Assembly (NCBI RefSeq): GCF_903652925.1 | Contig: NZ_CAHLAR010000003.1 | Location: 310,001 to 374,000 of the forward strand | Reading direction: 5' to 3' | DNA length: 64,000 bases | Source: Achromobacter anxifer | Lineage (GTDB): Bacteria > Pseudomonadota > Gammaproteobacteria > Burkholderiales > Burkholderiaceae_B | Shown here: positions 28,715 to 38,400 of the stretch, piece by piece | Layout of the letters: each line of letters opens with the position of its first letter | Numbering within the stretch: the first letter of the stretch is position 1 | The notes under the pieces: generated by a model | Seen by the model: the letters and a program-made list of their open reading frames with translations, nothing else | Told to the model about the DNA's origin: nothing | Databases searched by the model: none | Translations under genes and position numbers: made by a program

Positions 28715-30514
28715 TCAGCGGCCGATGGCGTAGGCCTGCATCAGGCGCGGCGTGGCCGCCGCGTGCAGCAGGCCGTCGGCGTCGCGCGACGCCGCGGTCA
28801 GGCGGCCCACCGACCATTCAGGCACTTCCTCGATCTGGTGCCCGCGCTGGCGCAGCGCCTCGATGACCTCGCGGCCGAAGCTCGCCTCCAGCGCCAGATG
28901 TCCCGGCTTGCGGTCCCGCGGATAGAAGGACGTGGGGAAATGCATGGTGTGGGACATGGGCAGGTCGATCGCTTCCTGCAGGTTCAGGCCGTGGTGCACG
29001 TGGCGCAGGAAGAACAGCAATTGCCATTGCTCCTGCTGGTCGCCGCCCGGCGTGCCGAACGCCAGATAGGGCTTGCCGTCGCGCAGCGCCAGCGAAGGCG
29101 TCAGCGTGGTGCGCGGACGCTTGCCGGGCGCCAGCGTGCCGGGCAGCCCTTCTTCCAGCCAGAACATCTGCGCGCGCGTGTTGAGCCCGAAGCCCAGCTC
29201 CGGGATCACCGGCGAGGACTGGAACCAGCCGCCCGAGGGCGTGGCCGAAATCATGTTGCCCCAGCGGTCGATGACGTCCACGTGGGTGGTGTCGCCGCGC
29301 TTGGCGGAAGCGCGCATGTCGGCCAGCGTGGGCTCGTTGGTGGCGCTGCCAGGCGCGGACACCTTGGACAGGCGTTCCAGCGTGTCCATGACGCGCTTCA
29401 CCTGCGCCTCGAAACCGGGCACCTGGCCGGGCAACAGGTCCTGCGAGGCCGATTCGCCGATCAACGCGCGGCGCTCGGCGTTATAGACGTCGGACAGAAG
29501 GTGCTCCAGCGGCACGTCGACGAAAGCCGGATCGCCGTAATAGGCTTCGCGGTCGGCGAAGGCCAGCTTCATGGCTTCGGTCACGCGGTGCACGAACTCG
29601 GCGCTGGTCGGGCTCACGCCCGCCAGGTCCATGTCCTTGAGCAGCGCCAGGGTTTGCAGGAACACCGGGCCCTGGCTCCAGGAGCCGGCCTTGGCCACCG
29701 TATAGCCGTGGTAGTCGTACGTGACCGGCTTGTCGTAGCTGGCCGACCAGCCCGCCAGGTCGTCGGCGGTGATGACGCCGCGGTGAGTGGAACCGCTCTC
29801 GTCCATGACATCGGTGTTGCGCGCAAATTTGTCGATTTCCTCGGCGATGAAGCCGCGGTAGAAGGCGTCGCGCGCCGCCTCGATCTGGCGCTCACGGTCC
29901 GCGCCGGCGCTTTCGGCCTGCTGCAACACGCGGGTCCAGGTGCGGGCCAGCGCCGGATTGCGGAACAGCTTGCGGGCCTCGGGCACCTTGCCGCCGGGCA
30001 CATAGACCTCGGCGGTCGTCGGCCAATGCGTCTGGAAGAAATCCTTCAGGCCGGCGATGGTATTAGAGATGCGCGGCATCAGCGCATGGCCGTGCTCGGC
30101 GTAATAGATGGCGGGCTCCAGCACGTCGCGCACGCGCATGCTGCCGTGGTCGCGCAGCAGCAGCATCCAGGCGTCGAAGGCGCCGGGGATGACGGTGGCC
30201 AGCAAGCCGTTGCCGGGGATGAGCTTCAGGCCTTCGGCGCGATAGCGTTCGAGCGTGGCGGCCGCGGGCGTGGTGCCCTGTCCGCACAGCACCTCGACGC
30301 GGCCGGTGCGCGCGGAGTAGAACACCGCGGGCACTTCGCCGGCCGGGCCGACCAGATGGGGTTCGACCACCTGCAGCACGAAGGCCGAAGCCACGCAGGC
30401 GTCAAAGGCGTTGCCGCCGCGCTCCAGCAGCGACATGCCGGCGGCGCTGGCCAGCCAATGTGTGGACGTCACGACACCGAAGGTGCCAAGAATTTCCGGG
30501 CGAGTCGTAAACAT
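28715..30514 (-). CDS. Gamma-glutamyltransferase family protein
   Basis: This 599-residue enzyme is of the Ntn-hydrolase type that cleaves gamma-glutamyl bonds such as those in glutathione. The autoprocessing site is visible as KRGDTTHVDVIDRWGNMISAT, where a Thr would become the new N-terminus of the small subunit. LNTRAQMFW and TPGGDQQEQW lie in the small subunit. No signal peptide precedes MFTTRPEILGTF, so a cytosolic location is likely, unlike classical periplasmic Ggt. The ribosome binding site AGGGGGT sits at the edge of the upstream repeat element. It follows a peptide-binding protein on the same strand. Confidence 0.9.
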   Translation of the reverse strand: MFTTRPEILGTFGVVTSTHWLASAAGMSLLERGGNAFDACVASAFVLQVVEPHLVGPAGEVPAVFYSARTGRVEVLCGQGTTPAAATLERYRAEGLKLIPGNGLLATVIPGAFDAWMLLLRDHGSMRVRDVLEPAIYYAEHGHALMPRISNTIAGLKDFFQTHWPTTAEVYVPGGKVPEARKLFRNPALARTWTRVLQQAESAGADRERQIEAARDAFYRGFIAEEIDKFARNTDVMDESGSTHRGVITADDLAGWSASYDKPVTYDYHGYTVAKAGSWSQGPVFLQTLALLKDMDLAGVSPTSAEFVHRVTEAMKLAFADREAYYGDPAFVDVPLEHLLSDVYNAERRALIGESASQDLLPGQVPGFEAQVKRVMDTLERLSKVSAPGSATNEPTLADMRASAKRGDTTHVDVIDRWGNMISATPSGGWFQSSPVIPELGFGLNTRAQMFWLEEGLPGTLAPGKRPRTTLTPSLALRDGKPYLAFGTPGGDQQEQWQLLFFLRHVHHGLNLQEAIDLPMSHTMHFPTSFYPRDRKPGHLALEASFGREVIEALRQRGHQIEEVPEWSVGRLTAASRDADGLLHAAATPRLMQAYAIGR

Positions 30515-30527
30515 GGCTTACCCCCTA

Positions 30528-30592
30528 CCCGCTGCGCGGGCCCCCTCAAGGGGGCGACGCCTACGGACCGGCAAAGCCGGATCCGTGGCGTC
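30528..30592. repeat. Three-hairpin intergenic element
   Basis: Three adjacent inverted repeats are stacked: CCCGC/GCGGG at 30528-30540, CCCCCT/AGGGGG at 30541-30554, and a 37-bp hairpin at 30556-30592 whose arms start GACGCC and end GGCGTC with an AAA loop and one bulge per arm. The middle motif is one I recall as common between genes in Alcaligenaceae and Comamonadaceae genomes. It lies between two genes of a probable operon. Confidence 0.7.
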
Positions 30593-30665
30593 CCCGCTGT
30601 ACCGCGCTACGTTGGCACTGTCGCTCGCTTGCGCATTCGGCACGCTTGATGTCATAGCCATGGTT

Positions 30666-32156
30666 CTACCTCACATTTTTCAGACGAATCAAGCCGTCGG
30701 GATACGGCACAAAGCCCTCGATCTTCTTCTGCACGCCGAAGGTCCACGGCAGGTAGAACAGGTAGACGATGGGACGCTGGTCCTGCATCGCAGCCAACAC
30801 CTGGTCATACATGACGCGGCGCTTGGCGTTATCCGATTCGGCGCGGGCGTCGTTGAGCAGCTTGTCCACGGCGGGGTCGCAGAACTTGCCGTCGTTCAGG
30901 TTGCCCTTGCAGCTCAGGTACTGGTGGATGTTGCCGCTGGGATCGACGCGGCCCGACCAGCCGCTCTGCCCCACTTCGAAGTCGCCGCGCGCCAGCGAGG
31001 ATTGCAGGGACGCGAACTCCACCGGACGCAGGGTGATGTCGAAGCCCGCTTCGGCGCCCATGGCCTGCACCAGCTCGAACACCTGCTGCATGGTGGTGTT
31101 GTTGCCGAAGGTGATCTCGAACTTGACGCGGTCATAGCCCGCTTCCTTCAGCAGGGCCTGCGCCTTCTTGGGATCGCGGCCCTTGTGCTCGAAAGCGGTG
31201 TTGTAGGCGAAGCTGGCCGGCGGGAACGGCTGGTAGGCGGGCTGGAACATGCCTTCGCCGATCACCTGATTGAGCACGTCGCGGTCGATCGCGAGGTCCA
31301 GCGCCTGGCGCACGCGCTTGTCCTTGGCCAGGGGGTTGTTGGCGCGCGCGCCGTTGGCCAGGTTCACCGAAATGGCCTGGAAGCCCAGGCCCGTCACCGG
31401 CGCCAGGTTCAGGTTCTTGTCGTCCTTCACGGCCTTGGCGTCGCTGGGCGCGACGCGCTCGATGATGTCCAGGTCGCCCGCGCGCAGATTGTTCAGGCGC
31501 ACGGTGTTGTCGGGAATCGGGGTGTAGACCAGGCGGTCGAAGTGATAGTTGGCCGCATCCCAGTATTTGGGAAACTTCTCCAGCACGATGCGGTCGTTCT
31601 GCACCCGCTCCTTGAACTGGTAGGGGCCGGAGCACACCGGCTTGCCGCCCGGATCCTTGTCGAACGCGGCGGGCGACATCATCATCCCGGCGCGATCCGA
31701 CAGTTGCGACAACAGCGAGGCGTCGGGCTCGGACAGGTTCAGCACCACGGTGTGGGCATCGGGCGCCTCGACGCTGGCGACGGTGGCCAACTCGCTCTTG
31801 CGGTTGCTGTCGGGCAGCGTGCGGGCGCGGTCGAGGTTGGCCTTGACGGCGGCGGCGTCCACCGGCGTGCCGTCATGGAACACGGCGTCGGTGCGCAACT
31901 TGAACGTCAGGACCTTGTTGTCCGGACTGATGGTCCAGGACTGCGCCAGCTGCGGCACGATCTTCAGATCCGGCGTGATCTCGACCAGCTTGTCGCACAG
32001 CGAGGCAAAGACGATGCGGCCCACGAACGTGCGCGCGCGCACCGGGTCCAGCACATCGGGGTCGTCCTGCAGGCCGATACGCAGGGTGGACTGGGCTTGC
32101 GCCAGTCCGCTGGCCAGCATTCCCGCCATGGCCATGGCGAGGCAAAGTTTACGCAT
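30666..32156 (-). CDS. ABC transporter substrate-binding protein, family 5 (peptide/glutathione type)
   Basis: This 496-residue periplasmic binding protein has a signal peptide MRKLCLAMAMAGMLASGLAQA. The family-5 domain starts STLRIGLQDDPDVLDPVRA and contains LTFKLRTDAVFHDGTPVDAAAV and VKDDKNLNL. ATG 32156 is chosen because GGAG lies 8-10 nt upstream and it begins the signal sequence. No permease or ATPase genes are adjacent, so it must share a transporter encoded elsewhere. The downstream gamma-glutamyltransferase suggests a gamma-glutamyl peptide or glutathione ligand; this is inference. Confidence 0.9.
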   Translation of the reverse strand: MRKLCLAMAMAGMLASGLAQAQSTLRIGLQDDPDVLDPVRARTFVGRIVFASLCDKLVEITPDLKIVPQLAQSWTISPDNKVLTFKLRTDAVFHDGTPVDAAAVKANLDRARTLPDSNRKSELATVASVEAPDAHTVVLNLSEPDASLLSQLSDRAGMMMSPAAFDKDPGGKPVCSGPYQFKERVQNDRIVLEKFPKYWDAANYHFDRLVYTPIPDNTVRLNNLRAGDLDIIERVAPSDAKAVKDDKNLNLAPVTGLGFQAISVNLANGARANNPLAKDKRVRQALDLAIDRDVLNQVIGEGMFQPAYQPFPPASFAYNTAFEHKGRDPKKAQALLKEAGYDRVKFEITFGNNTTMQQVFELVQAMGAEAGFDITLRPVEFASLQSSLARGDFEVGQSGWSGRVDPSGNIHQYLSCKGNLNDGKFCDPAVDKLLNDARAESDNAKRRVMYDQVLAAMQDQRPIVYLFYLPWTFGVQKKIEGFVPYPDGLIRLKNVR

Positions 32157-32368
32157 GAAAGATCTCCGTCGGTTCAGGTCGGCCTGGTTCCCCGCGCGGA
32201 CGCGCCGCCTGGCATGAGGGAACAGACCCGAGCCGTGCTGCATCGCCGGGTCCATCCCCCGCTGCGCACGTTCTTGTTGGATTCTGCGCCAGGCGCGGCG
32301 CGATTGTATAGAGGCGCGGCTGTCTCGGGCCTAAACGGCCGCCGGCCGGCCGCCTTGCGGACGCGTTT

Positions 32369-33265
32369 TCAGGGAATGCGGCAAGGCGCCGCGAAGTCCG
32401 CCGCGGCCTGGACCTCGGCGCGCAGCTTGCTCACCAGGGGCCTGGCGTCGTCGCGCCGGTACTGGAAGGCATAGGGCAAGGCCGCCAGGGGCCGGTCCCC
32501 GTCCAGCACGCGCAGGCTGCCCTCGGCCTGCAGCGCGCCGGCCCAATGGCTGGGCAGCAGGCCGACCCCGGTGCCTTCGATCAGCAGGCCGACCACCGCC
32601 CCCCAGTTATTGCAGCAGAGACGTTCGCCGCCTGCCTCGCGGCCGGCCAGCCAGTCGTCGATGATGCGCGTGGTGCCGGCCCCCGCCGGCAGCGTGACCA
32701 GCGGCAGGCGTTCCAGCAAGGCCGGCGTCATGCGCGTGGCGCCGTCCAGCACGGCTGGCGCGGCGGCCCAGGAGAACTCGGCCTGGCCGATGGCCGTGGA
32801 AGCGATGTTGGGGCGCGAGGATCGGCCCGCGATCACGGCGAAATCGAGTTCGCCATCGGCCACGCGCTGCTCCAGCACCTGGCCGATGTCGACATAGGGC
32901 TCCAGCACCAGGTCGGGATAGGCGGCGCGCACGCCGCGGATCAGGCGTGGCAGCCAGGTCAGCGCGGTCAATTCGCCCACGCCGAAACGGCAGCGGCCGC
33001 TCAGCCCCGTGCTTTGCGCCAGCGAGGCCCGGATCTGCTCGGCCGAGGCCAGCAGGTCGCGCGCCTGCGGCAGCAGGCGCTGGCCGGCGTCGGTCAGCAC
33101 CGCCTTGTGGCCGCTGCGGTCAAAGAGAGAGAGGCCCAGGCCCTCCTCCAGCTCGGCGATGCGCTTGGACAGCGACGACACCGACAGGTGCAGGCGCTCG
33201 GCGGCCACGGCAAAGCTTGCGCAGGTGGCGGCCCAGTAGAAGGCTTCAAGTTGCTTGAGGGTCAT
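32369..33265 (-). CDS. LysR family transcriptional regulator
   Basis: This 298-residue protein has the LysR winged helix: MTLKQLEAFYWAATCASFAVAAERLHLSVSSLSKRIAELE, then the hinge and a periplasmic-binding-like effector domain (GVGELTALTWLPRLI). It lies 212 bp ahead of the peptide-binding gene on the same strand and may regulate that operon. A 60-bp tandem repeat occupies its upstream region, ending 9 bp before the start codon, and leaves no room for a standard ribosome binding site. Confidence 0.9.
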   Translation of the reverse strand: MTLKQLEAFYWAATCASFAVAAERLHLSVSSLSKRIAELEEGLGLSLFDRSGHKAVLTDAGQRLLPQARDLLASAEQIRASLAQSTGLSGRCRFGVGELTALTWLPRLIRGVRAAYPDLVLEPYVDIGQVLEQRVADGELDFAVIAGRSSRPNIASTAIGQAEFSWAAAPAVLDGATRMTPALLERLPLVTLPAGAGTTRIIDDWLAGREAGGERLCCNNWGAVVGLLIEGTGVGLLPSHWAGALQAEGSLRVLDGDRPLAALPYAFQYRRDDARPLVSKLRAEVQAAADFAAPCRIP

Positions 33266-33274
33266 GCGTGGATT

Positions 33275-33334
33275 GTAGGGGCGCCCGGCATAGGGGCGCC
33301 CGGCGTAGGGGCGCCCGGCTTAGGGGCGCCCGGC
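33275..33334. repeat. Four-copy 15-bp tandem repeat upstream of lysR
   Basis: Four head-to-tail units of NTAGGGGCGCCCGGC differ only in the first base (G, A, G, T). The array fills most of the 109 bp between the lysR start (33265) and the end of the TetR gene (33375). Each unit contains a GGGCGCCC palindrome. Confidence 0.95.
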
Positions 33335-33374
33335 GGCCCCATGCTCAGGCTCCGGGACCGGAAGCCCCGCTGAA

Positions 33375-34013
33375 TCAGGCGGCTTGCGGCGTCAACAGGT
33401 GCGCGGAAAGCCGGAGGGTATCGATGGCGGCGCGGAGCATGCGCTCGACGCGCGGCCACATATCGCCCTTGAGACGGTCGGACCAGCAGATGCTGCCGAA
33501 GATGCCGTCGACCAGGGAGTGCAGATAGACATTGGACAGGCGCACGTCCAGCGCGCGCGGCAGGTCTTCGCGCCTGACCGCGGCGCGCAGCAGCTTCTCC
33601 GACGTGCGCAGGGCGTGGCGTTCCCACAGGTCGCGCCGGCGCAATAGCGGCGCGTTCTCGTCGCTGTGCTCGCACTTCAGGTACAGGATTTCCAGCACGC
33701 GCTGCACCGATCCTTCCTGCGCGTAGATCTGTATGTACTGCCGCATGGAGGCGTAGAGCGATTCCAGCACCTCGCCGTCGGTCGACACCTGGGTCAGCGT
33801 CGCCGCCTCGCCCAGCGCGCGGTCGCACATGGCGATACAGACGTCGATCTTGTTCTTGTAATGGCCGTAGACGGCGCCCCGGGACACGCCCGCGTGGTCG
33901 GCGATGTCGCTCATGGTGGTGCCGGCCACCCCTTTGGACAGGAATACGTGTTCGGCCGCATCGAGGATGCGGTCACGGGTGCGTTGGGATTCTTCCTTCG
34001 TCTTGCGGGCCAT
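33375..34013 (-). CDS. axyZ: TetR family repressor of RND efflux, AxyZ-like
   Basis: This 212-residue regulator has a TetR N-terminal domain (TRDRILDAAEHVFLSKGVAGTTMSDIADHAG, then SRGAVYGHYKNKIDV) and an AcrR/TtgR-like ligand domain. It diverges from an RND efflux operon. I identify it as AxyZ from gene order and sequence feel; residue 29 is valine, which matches my recollection of wild-type AxyZ. The start ATG 34013 has AGGAG upstream; a longer in-frame extension to 34127 is open but runs through a terminator-like hairpin. Family repressors release DNA when bound by drugs or anti-repressors. Confidence 0.75.
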   Translation of the reverse strand: MARKTKEESQRTRDRILDAAEHVFLSKGVAGTTMSDIADHAGVSRGAVYGHYKNKIDVCIAMCDRALGEAATLTQVSTDGEVLESLYASMRQYIQIYAQEGSVQRVLEILYLKCEHSDENAPLLRRRDLWERHALRTSEKLLRAAVRREDLPRALDVRLSNVYLHSLVDGIFGSICWSDRLKGDMWPRVERMLRAAIDTLRLSAHLLTPQAA

Positions 34014-34043
34014 GCTGGGGTCTCCTTCCAAAAATGTCGGTGG

Positions 34044-34082
34044 CAAAAAAACGGCGGCTCCACAACCGAGAAGCCGCCTTTT
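34044..34082. terminator. Terminator-like hairpin in the leader of the axyZ-like gene
   Basis: Arms GGCGGCT (34053-34059) and AGCCGCC (34072-34078) enclose 12 nt. Seven A residues on the left give a U7 tract on the minus strand, and TTTT follows on the right. On the minus strand it ends about 31 nt before the axyZ start codon, so it could attenuate that gene. It could equally block antisense transcription from the efflux promoter. Confidence 0.7.
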
Positions 34083-34083
34083 C

Positions 34084-34102
34084 CACACTGTTAACAAGTG
34101 TG
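34084..34102. promoter_or_regulatory. Candidate AxyZ operator
   Basis: CACACT (34084-34089) and AGTGTG (34097-34102) form an inverted repeat around GTTAACA. It lies in the 224-bp region between the divergent TetR and efflux genes, as expected for a repressor that controls both. Confidence 0.5.
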
Positions 34103-34110
34103 AAGCGCGA

Positions 34111-34140
34111 AGCATACTTTCGAACAAACTAATTAATCAA
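34111..34140 (-). promoter_or_regulatory. Candidate promoter of the axyZ-like gene
   Basis: On the minus strand TTGATT (34140-34135) and TATGCT (34116-34111) are 18 bp apart. Transcription from here would start near the putative operator and run through the hairpin at 34044-34082 before the gene. No clear plus-strand promoter was recognised. Confidence 0.4.
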
Positions 34141-34237
34141 GCATGACGGATTAAATGATAGACTCGCTTCCCCACCGGGAAAGTCGGCGCCTTTCCCCAC
34201 CACGGCCCCCTGCGGCCACACCACGACAATTTTAAAA

Positions 34238-35449
34238 ATGAAGCAAAGAGTCTCTCTACGCACGCTCGCCCTTTTATCCGTAGTAGTTCTTATTACTGGT
34301 TGCTCGAAGCCGGAAGCCCAGCAAGCCGCCCAGGAACCCGCCGAGGTCGGCGTCATCGTCGCGGCGGCCACGCCCACCAGCGTCGCCACCGAACTGCCGG
34401 GCCGGCTGGAACCCTATCGCGAGGCCGAGGTGCGCGCCCGCGTGGCGGGCATCGTCACCGCGCGCCTGTACGAGGAAGGCCAGGACGTGGCGCGCGGCGC
34501 CGCCCTGTTCCAGATCGATCCCGCCCCCTTGCAGGCCGCCTACGATTCCGAAGCCGCCAACCTGGCGCGGGCGCAGGCGAACCTGTCCGCCGCCGCCGAC
34601 AAGCTGCGCCGCTACGCGGACCTGGTGTCGGACCGCGCCATCAGCGAACGCGACCACGCCGAAAGCGTGGCACAGGAACGCCAGGCCCGGGCCGAGGTCG
34701 CCCTGGCCCGCGCCAACCTGCAAAGCGCCAAGCTGAAGCTGGACTACGCCCGCGTCACCTCGCCCATCGACGGGCGGGCGCGGCGCGCGCTGGTGACGGA
34801 AGGCGCGCTGGTCGGCGAAGGCCAGGCCACGCCGCTGACGGTGGTGCAGCAGATCGATCCCATCTACGTGAACTTCGCGCAGCCCGCCGCCGAGGTGATG
34901 CAGCTGCAGAAGCAGATCCGCGCCGGCGCCCTGGAAAGCGTGGCGCCGGACCAGGTTCGGGTGCGGCTGCTGCTGCCTGACGGTTCCGAGTACGCGCGCG
35001 GCGGCACGCTGTCGTTTGCCGACCTGGCGGTCGATCCGGGCACGGACAACGTCACCATGCGGGCGCTGTTCGAGAACCCGGGCCGCGACCTGCTGCCGGG
35101 CATGTACGTGCGGGTGCGGCTGGAGCAGGCGATCAATCGCGACACCTACCTGGTTCCGCGCAACGCCCTGCTGCGCAACGCCGAAGGCGCGCACGTGCTG
35201 GCCGCCGGGCCGGACGGCGAACTGAAGAAGATCGCCGTCACGGCGCATCGGCTGCAGGGCGCCAACTGGATCGTCACGCAGGGACTGGCGGGCGGCGAGC
35301 GCATCGTCGTCGAGAACGCCGCGCACCTGGCCGCGGGCCAGAAAATCAAACCGGTGGAACGGGCCGCGCCCAGCGCGCAGGCCGCCGCCGCAGAAAATCC
35401 CGAGGCCGGCGTCCAGGCAAGGACGGCCGCCGAGGGCAAAAAAGGATAA
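34238..35449 (+). CDS. axyX: RND efflux periplasmic adaptor (membrane fusion protein), AxyX-like
   Basis: This 403-residue adaptor links the inner-membrane pump to the outer-membrane channel. It is a lipoprotein with lipobox ITGC (Cys22). The lipoyl halves are visible (VRARVAGIVTARLYEEG and LDYARVTSPIDGRARRAL), flanking a coiled-coil hairpin near residues 100-160 (YDSEAANLARAQANL to RANLQSAKLKL). The layout resembles MexX/AmrA. The tail (370-403) is Ala-rich and low complexity. No Shine-Dalgarno is visible before ATG 34238. It is 6 bp from the pump gene. Confidence 0.85.
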   Translation: MKQRVSLRTLALLSVVVLITGCSKPEAQQAAQEPAEVGVIVAAATPTSVATELPGRLEPYREAEVRARVAGIVTARLYEEGQDVARGAALFQIDPAPLQAAYDSEAANLARAQANLSAAADKLRRYADLVSDRAISERDHAESVAQERQARAEVALARANLQSAKLKLDYARVTSPIDGRARRALVTEGALVGEGQATPLTVVQQIDPIYVNFAQPAAEVMQLQKQIRAGALESVAPDQVRVRLLLPDGSEYARGGTLSFADLAVDPGTDNVTMRALFENPGRDLLPGMYVRVRLEQAINRDTYLVPRNALLRNAEGAHVLAAGPDGELKKIAVTAHRLQGANWIVTQGLAGGERIVVENAAHLAAGQKIKPVERAAPSAQAAAAENPEAGVQARTAAEGKKG

Positions 35450-35455
35450 ACCGCA

Positions 35456-38400
35456 ATGGCGCGTTTTTTTATCGATCGCCCGGTCTTCGCCTGGGTGATC
35501 TCGCTACTGATCGTGCTGGTCGGCATCCTGTCGATCCGCGCGTTGCCGGTGGCTCAGTATCCCGACATCGCTCCGCCGGTGGTCAACGTCGGCGCCAGCT
35601 ATCCCGGCGCCTCGGCCAAGGTGGTCGAAGAGGCCGTCACCGCCATCATCGAACGCGAGATGAACGGCGCCCCGGGGCTGATGTACACCTCGTCCAGCAG
35701 CGATTCGACGGGCTGGGCCAGCATCAACCTGACCTTCAAGCAAGGCACCAATCCGGACCTGGCGGCCGTGGAAGTGCAGAACCGCCTGAAGGCGGTGGAG
35801 CCGCGCCTGCCCGAATCGGTGCGTCGCGACGGCGTGCGCGTGGAGAAGGCGGCCGACAACATCCAGCTGGTGGTGTCGCTGAAATCGGACGGCAGCCTGG
35901 ACGACATCCAGCTGGGCGAGCTGGCCGCCTCCAACGTGCTGCAGGCCCTGCGCCGCGTGGAAGGCGTGGGCAAGGTGCAATCCTTCGGCGCCGAAGCCGC
36001 CATGCGCATCTGGCCCGATCCGGCCAAGCTGACGGCCATGTCCCTGACCCCGGGCGACATCGTCACGGCCCTGCGCAGCCATAACGCGCGGGTCACCATC
36101 GGCGAACTCGGCAACCAGGCCGTGCCCAAGGACGCCCCGCTGAACGCCAGCATCGTCGCCGGCGAATCCCTGCGCACGCCCGAGCAGTTCGGCAACATCC
36201 CGCTGCGCGCGCAGCCGGACGGCGCCACGCTGCGCCTGAAGGACGTGGCCCGGGTCGAGCTGGGCGGCACCGACTATATGTACCTGTCGCGCGTCAACGG
36301 CATGACCGGCACCGGCCTGGGCATCAAGCTGGCGCCCGGGTCGAACGCGGTGGAAACCACCAAGCGCATCCGCGCCACGATGCAGGAGCTGGCCCAGTAC
36401 TTCCCGCCGGGGGTGACCTGGGACATTCCGTACGAGACCTCCACCTTCGTGGAGATCTCCATCAAGAAGGTGCTGATGACGCTGCTGGAAGCCGTGGCCC
36501 TGGTGTTCTGCGTGATGTACCTGTTCATGCAGAACTTCCGCGCCACGCTCATTCCGACGCTGGTCGTGCCCGTGGCCCTGCTGGGCACGCTGGGCGTGAT
36601 GCTGGGCCTGGGCTATTCCATCAACGTGCTGACGATGTTCGGCATGGTGCTGGCCATCGGCATCCTGGTGGACGACGCCATCGTCGTGGTGGAGAACGTC
36701 GAGCGCATCATGGCCGAGGAAGGCCTGCCGCCGCGCGAGGCCACGGTGAAGGCCATGGGCCAGATCAGCGGCGCCATCGTGGGCATCACGGTGGTGCTGG
36801 TGTCGGTGTTCGTGCCCATGGCCTTCTTCGACGGCGCGGTGGGCAACATCTACCGCCAGTTCGCGGTGACGCTGGCCGTGTCGATCGCGTTCTCGGCCTT
36901 CCTGGCGCTGTCGCTGACGCCGGCGCTGTGCGCCAGCATGCTCAAGCCCATCGCCGCGGGCCACCACGAGAAGCGCGGCTTCTTCGGCTGGTTCAACCGG
37001 GCCTTCGCGCGCCTGACCACGCGCTATACGGCGCGGGTCTCGGGCGTGCTGGCGCGGCCAGTGCGCTTCGGCCTGGCCTACCTGGCGGTGATCGCCGCGG
37101 TGGCGCTGCTGTTCGCGCGCCTGCCCTCCTCCTTCCTGCCGGACGAGGACCAGGGCAGCTTCATGGCCATGGTCATCCTGCCCCAGGGCTCGCCGCAGGC
37201 CGAGACCATGGCGATGGTGAAGGAGGTCGAGCGCTACATGATGGAGCACGAGCCCGTCGCATACGTTTATTCGGTCAACGGCTTCAGCAACTACGGCAGC
37301 GGACCGAACTCGGCCATGTTCTTCGTCACGCTGAAGGACTGGAAGCAGCGCGGCGCCGCCGACCTGCACGTGAATGCGGTGGTCGAACGCATCAACGCCG
37401 CCTTCGCCGACCGCAAGAACGTCATGGTGCACGCGCTGAACTCGCCGCCGCTGCCCGACCTGGGCTCCACCTCCGGCTTCGACTTCCGCCTGCAGGACCG
37501 CGGCGGCCTGGGCTACGAGGCCCTGACCCAGGCCCGCCAGCAGCTGCTGGCGGCGGCGGCCAAGCATCCCGCGCTCACCGAGGTCGTCTTCGCCGGCCAG
37601 GAAGACGCCCCCCAGCTGCAGCTGTTCGTCGACCGCGACAAGGCCCAGGCCATGGGCGTGACGATCGACGAGATCAACACGGCGCTGGCGGTGATGTATG
37701 GATCGGACTACATCGGCGACTTCATGCTCAACGGCCAGGTGCGGCGCGTGACCGTGCAGGCCGACGGCAAGAGCCGCGTCAAGGTGGACGACGTGTCGCG
37801 CCTGCACGTGCGCAACCTGCAGGGCCAGATGGTGCCGCTGTCCGCCTTCGCCACCCTGACGTGGTCGATGGGGCCGCCGCAGCTCAACCGCTACAACGGC
37901 TTCCCTTCGTTCACGATCAACGGCTCGGCGGCGCCGGGTCACAGCAGCGGCGAAGCCATGCGCGCCATGGAAGCCCTGGCGGCCGACCTGCCGCGCGGCA
38001 TCGGCTTCGACTGGTCGGGCCAGTCCTACGAGGAACGGCTGTCCGGCAACCAGGCGCCCGTGCTGTTCGCGCTGTCGGTGCTGGTGGTGTTCCTGGCGCT
38101 GGCCGCGCTGTATGAAAGCTGGTCCATCCCGCTGGCGGTGATCCTGGTGGTGCCGCTGGGCGTGATCGGCGCGGTGCTGGGGGTGACGTTGCGCGGCATG
38201 CCCAACGACATCTACTTCAAGGTCGGCCTCATCGCCACCATCGGGCTGTCGGCCAAGAACGCGATCCTGATCGTGGAAGTGGCCAAGGACCTGGTGCGCG
38301 ACGGCCAGGGCATCGTGTCCGCCACCCTGGAGGCGGCAAGGCTGCGGCTGCGCCCCATCGTGATGACCTCGCTGGCCTTCGGCGTGGGCGTGCTGCCCCT

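Noticed and set aside
33275-33334. CRISPR array
   Set aside because: Repeats are 15 bp, directly abutting, with no spacers and no cas genes nearby.
33262-33828. Pro-Gly-Ala repeat protein reading through the 15-bp tandem array
   Set aside because: The frame is a shadow of the TetR gene extended through the repeat. It has no start signal and is not needed to explain the repeat.
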